From the NCBI RefSeq assembly GCF_933775445.1, contig NC_065874.1, positions 3,491,001 through 3,555,000 on the forward strand: a DNA stretch of 64,000 nt, in the 5' to 3' direction. This document shows positions 36,971 through 48,258 of this stretch, one piece after another (the first letter of the stretch is position 1; each line of letters starts with the position of its first letter). A program made the position numbers and the translations under genes. The notes beneath the pieces are model-generated. The model did no database searches. It was not told where the DNA came from and saw only the letters and a list, made by a program, of their open reading frames with translations. This DNA comes from Argentina anserina (lineage: Eukaryota > Streptophyta > Magnoliopsida > Rosales > Rosaceae).

Positions 36971-37409
36971 TGTTAGGTTTGTGGATCTGATTCCACTTAG
37001 GATAAGGATTCATTAGATCTTGATCAAAGAATGAACACTTTGGTGGTTTCCTACTTGGTAATGGTTTCTATGTCTATTGAGAATATGTTTCCAATGACTT
37101 GTAGGTTTCAGGTTTAGAAATCTATAAATAAGGACATAGGTAGCATTAGTTATATATCAAGTTAAAACACAGAGAGCAAGTGAGGTCTTGAGAGTTGGTG
37201 AGAACGTCTTATGAGAGATCTTGTATTCTTGTTTGTGTTGTTCTTCTATAGTGGAATCCAGCGGCCCAAGGACGTAGACAAGTTCTTTGTCGAACCTCGT
37301 AAACTTTGTTTTTGTGTTCTCAATCGTTTATCTATATTGTTTTGCACTTGTTAACTTCGGCAAGAGGAATTCGATCCCGCAAGAGGAATTCGGGATCGAA
37401 TTCCTAACA
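36971..37409 (+). mobile_element. Ty1/copia-type solo LTR, 439 bp
   Basis: Begins TGTTAGG and ends CCTAACA, with a perfect target duplication AGAAG on both sides (36966-36970 and 37410-37414). It has a TATA box (TATAAATA, 37123-37130) and a short duplication GCAAGAGGAATTCG near the 3' end. Neither a PBS nor a coding region follows, so it is the product of LTR-LTR recombination. Assignment to copia rests on size and ends and is less certain than the solo LTR itself. Confidence 0.85.
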
Positions 37410-37978
37410 AGAAGGTCCCAACCTGCAACAACAGTGCAGGTGAGATTTTAGGCTTTGAGGTCATTCAATATATTTTCATGTACTGTCAACAATTGTACAT
37501 GTTCTTCTAATAGTGCCTTGGCAATTGGCATTATGAGTGCATTTAGTGTTGTCAGATATTGAATGTAATTTCACCTGCTTGGCTAGAGGCATACATCACC
37601 TACAAAAGAAATGTACACACTATGTTTGAAATGTTTCATGACTAAGAGATATCGTTCACCCTTTGAACTGACATGGCATCCTATTATGTTTCACTTGAAA
37701 CCTTTAAGTCAAGTAATACAGTTCTTCATGTTCCCATAGAAGCCTCTTCCTTTTCTTCTTGTAGAAGTATACACACACCTGCAGAGACAGAAGCATAGCA
37801 GTTAAAACCAGGTCAAGAACTAACTTGCTAGTATCACAAGGAAATGAGATAGGTATATACAAAATAGAAGTATCCAAAATATAACTCAAGTTAATGCTTA
37901 ATTTGAAAGTACGAATGAGAATAATTCTGCTGGTAATACTTACCAGGTTTAGGTTGAACATAGCTCTACGCGTAAGCA
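37410..37978. other. Intergenic / 3' region of the minus-strand gene
   Basis: No coding region is supported. Part is probably the 3' UTR of the Rossmann/CIA30 gene. Confidence 0.5.
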
Positions 37979-40900
37979 TTATACTGGTGCAGGATTTTGT
38001 TCCAAGACTTCTTTTCCTGTAATTCCATCCTTCAAAGTTTTGAAGTAAATATCGTAGTCCTTCTCAGGTGGTGGATTTTCAGGGTCTACTGTAAATGGCT
38101 CACTGAATGGTATAACACTCTTAACCTGCAAAAGGATTAGTTATATGACATTGTCCGCACTCCAAAATTGTTTGACTAAGAACAAAGGAATTCTATTGCA
38201 TATGCCTGAACCCCAAAAGCAAATGAAGTAAGGGAGTGCAACCTCAAATGTCTTGCCATTTGCATATGGGTTTTCTAATGTAGCAACACAAATTTGAGCA
38301 ACCTCTTCTCTTGATATCTTACCCTGCATATATTATGGAAGACCATCAACAATTATACTTTGGCTAGTCCAGAGTCTTTCAAACACTATTTCGTTGGATA
38401 AACAAACTGTAATTGTGATATATCAATTCAGTGAACTATTGAATTGTTATTCCCTTGATATCTTACCCCGCATATACATAACAGATATATGCGAGTCTTT
38501 TGAACCACAGTTCCATTGGATATTTTCAAGTGGAAAATCAATTTGAGATGAATTTCACCAAGCATACAAGCAATCAGGAACATAATTATCTGCTTACCGT
38601 TATGTTGTCTCCTTGGTCAAAAATGAGATCTGCTCCAGCAGGCTCCTCAGTTAATGCACAAGGCCGCACAATTGTATATGGAATTCCACTTTCCCGAATT
38701 AAATCCTCCCCCTGTTACTGATACATGTAAGAAAATGCAGAGAAACAAAATCTGGAAATTTATTTTAATTTAACTGGAGTGTCAATTTGCTACTCATAAA
38801 CAGCACTAGAGTACTAAGATACAGTAAACAAATAGTTGACATTGGTTTAGTGTGAACCTTCAACTTAAAAGTGAGGATAAAATCCAATTCCTTGTTCAAC
38901 CGCACAGCCGGAGGTTGTTTAGTTAGATCAAGTCCAGGTCTCTCAGGCCTGGTAACTCCTGCAGAGCCTACATGTACAAACCTACAATGTAAAGAGAGAA
39001 GCAGCAAGTGAAACAAGTTGATCATATGTTTCGCCATAAGAAACTAATTCAACACAAAGAATAAAGTACCTGGGAATTATAGGATCTTTCAAATAGGCTT
39101 TTATGATTGAAACTGGGAGCTTAAACGGCCCTTCCACAAAAGTAGGATTGAGTTTTCCATCATATTCAAACTTGCTGAACATAAGCTGCGGAAAAATTTA
39201 AATATCTCATTGATAAACTTGAAATACAAGTGAATGAAAGAGTAGGACAAAGCGGCTGTAGAAAATTGCCTGCAGTGACACAATATTGCTCGGGTCAAAT
39301 GGTGGCGCATCTGGCACAGTTTTTGCACGAAAAATTGGCCTCAAAGAAGAAAATGGAAGCCGTACCTGAAGAAGTGAGATAGATTTCCTATTTAATGAAG
39401 GTTAAAGTGTTGGAGAAACTGAGTTCTCAAACATGATCAATTCATGAGAAAGTGTCAAAATCAGATTTTCACAAACAAATATGGACTCATATATCCACCC
39501 ATTTTTCATAATGCAATATGAATAGGAAAAGAAAAACAGGTTTAAAAACCAATTTATTCTGCGGCAACAACTTGGAATTGCCTTCAAAGAGAACATTTTG
39601 TTGCTATGATTGTAGAAAAGTCTTAAAACCCAAAATTAAGAGGACAGTTGTGATACTCACTGTCTGCCACTGGTCTCCTACAGTGTCAAAGCCTGCTGTG
39701 TAACCAACAGTATCCCAATCACCACTTATCCGCACAATTAGTTTATAACGACGACCATCACCTTTAAGGCGCAACTCTAAGCCATCATATGCAGAGAGAT
39801 CCTCAGGTGTTGAGAGATTCTAAAAAAAGACCACAAGTAAAATAATGAAGGCAAGGAATTTAGATTATTTTGCATCTTGACTATCAAACTTAATTTTCCA
39901 CTTGACAAGAACTTAGTAATTGAACTTTGGATGTCAAAAAAATTTATGGCCGGGAATGGTAAAAAGTTATACCAATAAAAATAAAGCATCGCTGCTTACC
40001 TTTGTTCTGATGCTTGTAAACCCACCGTTGTTTGCGGTGGAAACAACTCCTGAGAGAGAAACACCAAATATATTCAACTTTTAGTTTGATGCAACCCAAT
40101 ATGAAAAGGATAAATAGAAGTCTAGAGTTTACATAAAAACGGACCTTTGAAAAGTCCAGTTTGTCCACCATTTTCGCTGCCCTTTGGGTCTATCAGAAAT
40201 GTACTTTCACTCACTCCACCCATCACGACATCATCTAAAGCTCCCCAAGCCAATACCCTATGATTATTACCTGAAAATCAAAAACGACTAAAATTATGTG
40301 TTGTGCCAGAGAAAACAATCATACTTTTCTTAGGTATGGTTCTCCAAAGACATTATAAGCATGACAAATAGAACCATAAATTTCAGTTCATTGATATACC
40401 AAGTACTCGACTATAGAATCATAGACAACCTAGTAACTTATGCTGGCCAAATCACAATCTTTCCTAACTCAACCAGGTACCTATGAAAGACCGTTTAAAT
40501 ATATCTTATGGAGCTGATCAAACACTTAAGCTGGATCTTATTGTATAAATAGTCATTACTGAATGAGTACAAAATAGCATTCTATTTGATTCCCAATTGT
40601 TTGTACAAGAACTACTGAATGACTCATAAGATGATGATTAGCAGTTTCACAATATTAGAGAGTGTACCTTCATATCCAAATAGTAGTTTTCCATCTTGAA
40701 GTCCAACACTTTGCTTTAGAGCATTAATCAAATTTTTCATCCCAATGTACTCCACCTTTTCAGGAGAATCTCCCTTGATCTGGTTCCATCAGTAAAGCAA
40801 AGCTTCGTAGTTACTACGAGAAACATGCAAACTAAATGGGAATATAACACTTCAAGTTCTAGTTTAAACTTTATACACAGCAAAATTGTGACTCCAGAGA

Positions 40901-42405
40901 CAGAATGTAAGCAACCAATTCTCACCTCTGGTTCAAAGAACTTGATACCCTGCAGCACAGCAATTTCTCAGTCAAACACCTGCTTAAGATTTAAAAAAAA
41001 AATATTGCAGAACATATGCTGGGCTCATTGGTATGAGAAATATATGCTAGGATCCAACACTTAAACAGATAGGTGTTAAAATGGAGCTTTTACATCACAA
41101 CAATGTCTAGAACATACTTGGCTGTATTTTTGCCTGTCAGGAGTGTCCCCTTCCTTTGGACCAACAATGACAGAAACCGCATTAATCACGCTCCTGACTC
41201 CTTTGAAGTACTCGGGACTCAGAGTACTCTCCTTAGTAATGTCTCCAACAATCTGAGAGTTTTACAAAAAAGAAAACAAGTCATCAAAGTTAACAGGGTT
41301 AAGTGTAACAGATGAAACCACAATCACTAACCAAATATGAATTACACAACTAAAGTTCCTTAAGGAAACTGAAGAACATAGGTTGCTAGCTCACCAAGTC
41401 AATGTCCGGGCCTAACATCTGTCTTGCTTTCTCTTCATTCCTAACCTGAACGAGTAAATAATTAGAACATAACACATCATATAGACGTAAAGCAAATGAG
41501 AGGTTGCAAGTCAAGATATCAGGCAATAAGTTGGCTAACACAAGGTAAGAGCATCATACCAATACACGAACTGGAATTCCTTTCTTCCTTAAGATGTTCA
41601 CTACCCTTCGACCTACACCACCAGTTCCTCCAGCCACTAGAACAATGCCAGAAGTTTCCATTCTCTTTACTGACTCACTGGGTGATGGACTGGATAGTTT
41701 GCTGACTAGGGACTCAAAGATCTTCACATACCAAATTTGTGTTTGTTAAGTTACATGTTTATCTTTCAATGTCTAAAATAAAGTCGAAAACTTTAGTGGT
41801 GTCCAACCTTAACAGGAGAAGGTGGTTCATTGAAGAAGAATAACGTTTTCAAGAATCTGTTCAGGTCCCAACCCTGACTTCCAGATTGTGCTACTATGGA
41901 CCTTTTCGACGTTCTTGGAGATAGCCGATTAGAGTTTAGTTGGTTGAGGAAGGTCTGTGGTCTGCCATTAAGTTGAAGAAATGGTTTCGGAAGTGAAGGC
42001 TTGCTAATAAGTTTCCCATCAACAGGTGATGAAAAATCCTGCGACCAACCCATCATTGAGTTATGAACAATTACAGGCATAATTCAATGAACACACACAT
42101 CAGTTAATCCACATCTTTTAACATGAAAATGTTCATTCACAAAATGAAATTCCATTTGGTTTGCTTAACGAAGTTTTGCAATATCACTTATTGCATAGAA
42201 AGAAAAGAAACCCAGTTCCACAATTAAACAGATAACCAGCAATGAATTAGATTGCACTAGAGTTCCCAGAAACATGAATAACTAAGCTTTGCTCCTACAC
42301 ATGCATATTGATCATTGATTCAACTAAAGAGTACAACTTTAATGTGATTACCTGAAGATTGAAAGCTGAGGAGGAAGACGAGAGCTTAATGACGCCAAAT
42401 TCCAT
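37979..42405 (-). CDS. NAD(P)-binding Rossmann protein with embedded CIA30 domain, plastid type
   Basis: Sixteen minus-strand exons: 42405-42352, 42038-41808, 41721-41560, 41445-41395, 41252-41118, 40949-40926, 40779-40668, 40270-40145, 40049-40000, 39819-39661, 39365-39270, 39185-39070, 38981-38858, 38711-38598, 38323-38243, 38125-37979. They join in frame to 593 aa. The Ser-rich N-terminus resembles a chloroplast transit peptide. GGTGGVGR (126-133) is the dinucleotide-binding loop of an NmrA/SDR-like fold. About 250-440 is a CIA30-type domain (ALDDVVMGGVSES, then SLSAYDGLELRLKG-like). The Rossmann part resumes with FVHVGSAG (about 440) and YTIVRPCAL (about 492). It looks like the product of Arabidopsis At4g18810 (from memory), and the architecture recalls the PSII-biogenesis factor HCF173. 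The exact role is unknown. Intron 11 is GC-AG; the others are GT-AG. Confidence 0.92.
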
Positions 42406-44557
42406 ATTCCAGGAGACTTAGAAAACACCTTCGAGTCTCTTCTGGGTTTCTATCCTGTGGCTGATATTTGAGTTGTGGAGTAAATACCGACCACATACTA
42501 ACCGTCAGTTTGAACTTGGAAACGACTCCTCAACGCAATTTGGTTCGCTCATTGAGCCATTGCTAAACCATGAGGTGTGGTTTAAGCTTTCACTATTACA
42601 CACTATAACACTACACCATGAGGCCCATGAAACATAATGAACAGCCCGTACAATCTACTATGACATGGTCAGGCCCGTTGAACATTAGTCAAACTCAACG
42701 GTGGAATTGATAAGATAACACGATATCATGATCTAAACAAGACATGAAATAACGGCTATAAGTAAGTCAGGTCGCGTACTTTCTTAATGTTATTGGTCAA
42801 TTTTTTTATAGTGATTGCTTCTGATTTTTTTTTATTGATTCTTATATGTAAATAAACTTTTGTCATTTTCACCGCGTGCATGTTAATTATATCATGACGT
42901 AATATAATTGGCTGGGTACACCACATGATAGTGCCATGTGATGTGGCGAGTACACAAAATAATTACTCAATAAGTAAATCATTACTTTCATAAACAAGCG
43001 GGATTAGCAGAATTCTGGTGTACACATAAGTGTAAGTACGATGTGCAATTTTAGTCATTCATGCATTTGTACTAAAGTTACTCTAATATTGGCCTTTCAC
43101 ATAGTATGTGTAGATTTTGTGTTATTTACATGGTATGTGTAGTTACACGTACACCGTGTGCTATAGACTTCTCGTGGAATTAGCGTGAAGCATGAGTGAT
43201 TCAGATATTGACTATATTATAGACAACAAATGACTACTTTAAATTCAGTTCAAACACGAGACCATTATACATTAGTTAAGCGCCAACTTGAAACCATGTT
43301 GTCTGGAAACATGTATGCACTAAATTAGTCACAACCCCTGAAATCGGGCCACCACGGTTCTCCTTATAAGGCTTCCAGCGGCAGTATGACCGAATATTAT
43401 CCCTCATGTTCTCACTACGGTTTTACTAATCATCTGGGTTGTCTTCAATTCTGTATGAAAAGAGAGGCAACAATTTCCCAAATGGTGCATGCGAAGTGTG
43501 GCTTTCAGTGTTTTCCCAAAGAGGAAACAAACTCACGTGTGCATCTTCCTCCCTGGATTGTCATATAAGTACTTAGTCCTGCCACCATTAATTTTGCAGC
43601 CCCTTTTGAATCGAATGCCAGAAACACCGGTCCTGGCCGACAAGAGGTTTTGTTGAAATTGAAGGCGATGCCGAAGTTCGTACTCTACCTCATCACTTTC
43701 CTTTCACGTATAGTGTACACTGTACAGTACATGATGGGAAATCTAATTGATCTTTTAGCAAATGGAATATTAATAAATGACTGATATCTCATGCTCAATC
43801 AATACTCTTATCCTATGATCACGTTAAACAGAAAGGATTAATTAAAAAACATCAGATAAAACTTGTCTAATTAAATAATTATAGACTCCTCAGCTGCTGA
43901 CACTGGTGAATGGTATTAGGGTTCTTTGTTGACATTCTGCCCTACACTCTCTTCTTTCGTTGGGGCCGGTTCATGCCGACATTACAGGAAATTCAACTCG
44001 TTGCTGTGATCTTCCTTTGCTTTCGAGCTTAGTTTTCTGCATAATGGTAGGCAACTCATGCATGTTTGGTTCGTTCTTGGTAGCATTTAAGTCAACAATT
44101 AATATTGACATGGTTTTGTCTGTAATAAAAATAGTATATATCATAGATCGTCATATGGGAGGTCACTGCGATTTTCTTCTTTTGATCACAAGCTCTTGTG
44201 AATCATGCATATAACCAATGGTGTCGGAGAAAGTACAAATTATAAAATTTGAGTCGTGTGTAATTGATGATTTTAAAATGGTAAAGCAATGTATTAATTG
44301 ATACTAAAACGTACGTAAGCGGTGGAAAATCCAATTTGTCATTTGATTTATCTCATCGGTCTATGTCTGCGGGTAACAAAGTGATATCAAAGCTTGAGAT
44401 AATTAGCTAGGGACTAAACATGTTGCATGGCTTGTTCTTGTTCATTTAATTGTTGTTGTTTTATATAAAAATCAATCTAGCTATATGATAAGGCTTGTTT
44501 CCTTGCATATGGTCGTGTTTGCCATAGATAATATTCAAATAAACTATAAACCCCATT
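42406..44557. other. Intergenic, no gene seen
   Basis: Promoter side of the Rossmann/CIA30 gene, then the dispersed repeat copy 2 and AT-rich DNA. Frames at 43386-43568 and 43960-44214 have no support. Confidence 0.5.
42784..42968. repeat. Dispersed repeat, copy 2
   Basis: Same orientation as 31830-32002 and similar over its whole length. It lacks the neighbouring LINE, so it represents an unoccupied version of the site. Confidence 0.75.
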
Positions 44558-45272
44558 CAGGGCCGGTCCTCTATCACAGGCGACCTTGTGCGAAAAAAAT
44601 TTTGCGGCCTTGTTTTGTGTGTGTATATATATTCTTTTTTTTTAAAGCTGTTTATTTCTTTCAAAAAAATGTTTATATATATTTTTTGGTTAACGAACAA
44701 CAAATACACCATTTTGAAGTGAAAGAATTCATATTCTTCTAATCCTTAAAGTAAAAGCTAAAGAGTAACACAAGAGTATACACTTAATAAAAAAAACTCA
44801 TATTAACATATTTCTCAAGTTTTTAAGGCAAAAAAAAAAACACAATTAATGTATTCATAGCATCAAGAAGACAAGAAGACAAATGATTGCTATCATAACA
44901 TCAAGATCGCAAAGGATTACATGATTGATTTTCTCCTGAAATCGAAAACAAAAAAAATCGGCAAAAGAGAATAAGGAGCATAGACTACCTTTGACACTTG
45001 AGAATTCTTAATCAAATGAAATGAAAATTCTGTGAGAATTAGACTAAATAGAAACAAGGAGAGTATGTAAAAGACTTAGTGGGGTTCGAACCATGGCGGC
45101 CAATTTGAGATAGGTGGTGCTTAACCAACTCAGCTACAATTGTAGTTGCATAAATGGGTTTTTTTATCCTTAACATAGCGTATAATATATGGTAAAAAAA
45201 AATATTTACAGCCTCCGCCGATCGGTGGCCTTGTGCCACCGCACAACCAACACATGCCAAAGGTCGGCCCTG
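44558..45272. mobile_element. hAT-like nonautonomous element, 715 bp
   Basis: Terminal inverted repeats CAGGGCCGGTCCT at the left and AGGTCGGCCCTG at the right (reverse complement CAGGGCCGACCT). The flanks ACCCCATT (44550-44557) and ACCCCCTT (45273-45280) form an 8-bp duplication with one mismatch, diagnostic of hAT elements. No transposase is present. The interior is AT-rich except for a tRNA-like segment. Confidence 0.8.
45081..45136 (-). other. tRNA-like Pol III promoter (A and B boxes) inside the hAT-like element
   Basis: On the minus strand TAGCTGAGTTGG (A box) is followed about 32 bp later by GGTTCGAACCCC (B box), both near-perfect to tRNA promoter consensus. The sequence between and after does not fold as a full tRNA cloverleaf, so I read it as a tRNA-derived (SINE-type) head or captured tRNA relic, not a functional tRNA gene. 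Confidence 0.6.
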
Positions 45273-45280
45273 ACCCCCTT

Positions 45281-47760
45281 GAAAGAATCAAAACTAACAA
45301 TATAAGCAATAAGGTCCTACAAAACCAAATAAACGGTTCATAGTATATCATATCTGATTGATTAGGAGTAAGTGAGTAACAAATAACAAGGACACCCATG
45401 AGGGATTGTCGATCACCAACATTTTTATTAAAATCTTTTGATATCTTTTGGTTTTCTAAAGTTTCTGTAGAGTTGAAGTATGAGGAAGTAATTGATTAAT
45501 TTACTAAAATGATGGTCCATGTAATTCTGTCTGATTCCATAGTTGTTGGTGACTTTATTAAACAAAAACACAAATGAATCTCATTCACTACAACTCGACC
45601 ATACTTTGTCCATAGAATTAATACAATGTCAAACACTCCATTTTGTCAATGCTCTATTTGTTAGTGCACTACAAAGAAAGCCATTAAAATAATTGTTGGA
45701 TTAAAAGAAGCCAAATCTCCATTCTGCAATCCTAACTACTCCTTCCAAAACCTAATATGGAACAATTTTGAGTAGTCGTTTTAGACCTATACATGGCAAC
45801 CTAGGTACAAGTTAATTAAGTAGTCAACTATCATAACAATGTTTAATGTGAATTAAGGTTTTTGTGGCTAGCTCTTAATTGAAATAAGGACTGTAGTCTA
45901 CGTCTAGCTTAGTTCACTGACTCCTTGCGGTGCTAATATATGCTTGGACATTGTGATAGAATTTGATTCCTTATTTTCAATTGTTGTTCGATCAAATTAT
46001 TATATGGCTTGTCTATAACCAAACAATATTTTAAGGGGGATTGCTGCATAATAACACAACAAACTTGATAGGTAACCAATACGTCCCATGGCCTAAGCTC
46101 TATGCGTTTGAAGCAGGCCCACACAACCGTGTATCAACGTCTTACTTATTTCTAGCAACAATAAGTTTTAATTATTAAGGGATCCCTCAAACCGAATAAG
46201 AGAATTGGTGTAAATGTCTTCGTTCAATACAAGTTCTTAATTTGTTTGTTCGCCAAAGAAAAACCAAGTAAACTTATCTTTATTTGGTTCTCTAACTAGT
46301 TTACGGCTTCATTTGAAAAATAGTGCGCGTTTAGGGAATGCTAAATTTATGTTATAACAATTTTTAGAGTAGAGACAGCCATAGTATAAAACTAAAAAAA
46401 TGTTATATACAAATATATCGTATTAGTTTTGTGTAGTTGTTTCAATATGTATAATACTCTCATAATAGAAGAAAGTAGGTAGAAATTAGCCATACATCGC
46501 AATGTGACTTTGAGGCCAATTACACTTGACTAAAGTATTCCTCATTTTCTTCTTTCATAAGCTTAGATTTTGATACAGATTCCAATTCCAATCTTTTCCA
46601 TGTAAAGAGAGAAAAGCTTCACACTTGTCTTCTATAATTCTCGTTTTGATAGGGGCCACTTGGATCTTATTTGTGTTCCTCAACTCCACGGCTTTGACTT
46701 TATCTTCCAATCCGCCAGTTTCAGCTAGCTTCAGCTAATTCAATCAGCTCCATAATCACGATAGCTTCATAAATGCTACGAATTAGAATGACTATTAAAA
46801 TTGAACTAGATTTCGGACCACATTAATTAATCATTACTTGGTAGTCACTTCTTCGATTGTTTAACATATCTTGTGATGGGAATAAGATTGCATGGAATTT
46901 AGTAATTCCAGTAGTAAATGATCTATAAATGGCTTTTGCTAACTCCCTTGCATGGCCATTTATTTGAACAAAGTATCTTTATATGTGAGCAATTCTCAAA
47001 TCTTAGGCATTTGTATCGATTACACTTAATCCAAACAAATGGATACCGCGCGCTTATTCCCAACAAATAACTATGAATTCTTTCAACTTTGTTTTACTCT
47101 ATCACTTTGGTATGAAGGCTCAAGAATCCAAAAAAGAAAACTAGAGCAGTTGTTAATTAATGTTGAATGGTACATTGTTAGCTAGCTACGCACAGAATAG
47201 TCCTAATTAAGAAATGCTCACAGTAATCTTAGTATATGAGCAAATTATTTTGTTCATGCCTAATCATTCAGAACATTAACGTGCATTTACGCCAACATAT
47301 TTGACCGGACGGTATTAGATGTAAAAGAAACTCTTATAATTTAAGTAAAATAACACTCTACTGGTGACACATAAGTGAAGTCTTTTTGACAATGGGTATA
47401 TATCTTGATAATTTTCCATAGAAATTAAGTTGACGATAGGCTAGCCACAAGATAATTAAGCCGAAGGAAGCGCAATAAATTTTGATGGAAGGGTGCGGTA
47501 TGTGACGGTGGCGCAAATGCTCAAGAACTTGGCGAGAAAGAAAAACATGGGCCGGCGGCTTCGCTCACGACCAACAAAACCTAAAACTCCACGCGGCGCT
47601 CTCTGGCTCTCCGATAGGTCTCATTTCAAAATTGAAATTAAAATTCACGTCACATTATTCTGAGTTTCTGACTAAAAATACGATTTCTTATTCTTCGCAG
47701 TCCAAATCTCTCTTCCAATTTTGATCTTTGACTCGGCCACCCTAAACGTGATCCCCAAGC
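45281..47760. other. Intergenic, no gene seen
   Basis: AT-rich. The only frame of note (45933-46124, minus) lacks motifs. 47475-47620 is GC-richer and may be part of the peptide gene's upstream region. Confidence 0.5.
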
Positions 47761-47762
47761 TC

Positions 47763-47782
47763 CTCTCTCTCTCTCTCTCTCT
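47763..47782 (+). repeat. (CT)10 microsatellite in the peptide-gene promoter
   Basis: CT run about 45 bp upstream of the TATA box; CT-rich tracts are common in plant core promoters. Confidence 0.8.
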
Positions 47783-47824
47783 AGCCGCCGCCACGCCACA
47801 TTAGCTTTCTCTCTCTTCCTTCAC

Positions 47825-47832
47825 TATATAAA
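47825..47832 (+). promoter_or_regulatory. TATA box of the secreted-peptide gene
   Basis: TATATAAA, 126 bp upstream of the ATG, in ACTATATAAACGG context. Confidence 0.7.
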
Positions 47833-47958
47833 CGGAGCCTCCTTGTTGCCTAACCCCAACAAACCACTCCCTTTTCGGCCTTCAGAAACATAGCTTCACA
47901 CAGAGACCACTCTCTTTCCCTCGTTCTCTCTGAGCTTTCTGCACTGCTCACAATCTCC

Positions 47959-48258
47959 ATGGCTCGCCTGAGCGCTTTGGCTTTCGTTTTCTTGATGGTA
48001 TTTGCCATGGTCGTGTCTACCTTAGAAGGCAGAAGGCTTCTGGACACTAATGAGTACGAGTTCAAGAAGAAAGCTACGTCGAATTCGTTGGATAAATCTC
48101 TGTTCATGAGTGCCCTTCCTAAGGGTACGGTGCCGGCTTCTACCCCAAGTAAGAAGGGTCATACCTTCGTCATCGACGAGAAGCTTATTGCTCGGAGGCA
48201 TCTGGTTGGCCACGATCGGTTTCTACAGTCTGTTCCCAGCCCTGGTGTCGGCAATTAG
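47959..48258 (+). CDS. Secreted signalling-peptide precursor, PIP/IDA/CEP-like, 99 aa
   Basis: Single exon; ATG at 47959 in CCATGGC context. Residues 1-24 are a clear signal peptide (hydrophobic core ALAFVFLMVFAMVV, cleavage near TLEG|RR). A variable Lys/Ser-rich pro-region follows. Two motifs look like mature plant peptide hormones. Residues 53-68, LPKGTVPASTPSKKGH, resemble the Pro/Ser/Lys core of IDA-like and PIP-like peptides. The C-terminal SVPSPGVGN (91-99) resembles the SGPSPxGxGH end of PIP and the SPGVGH end of CEP peptides, with Asn replacing the usual His. The architecture (signal peptide, spacer, C-terminal motif, about 100 aa) fits these families. The product is probably secreted, processed and perceived by an LRR receptor kinase. 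The family assignment is by motif only. Confidence 0.7.
   Translation: MARLSALAFVFLMVFAMVVSTLEGRRLLDTNEYEFKKKATSNSLDKSLFMSALPKGTVPASTPSKKGHTFVIDEKLIARRHLVGHDRFLQSVPSPGVGN

Noticed and set aside
45075..45140. Functional tRNA gene
   Set aside because: A and B boxes are good, but acceptor, anticodon and variable arms do not pair into a cloverleaf.
45039..45399. Minus-strand frames of 73 and 89 codons
   Set aside because: They lie across the hAT-like element end and its tRNA-like segment; no protein evidence.
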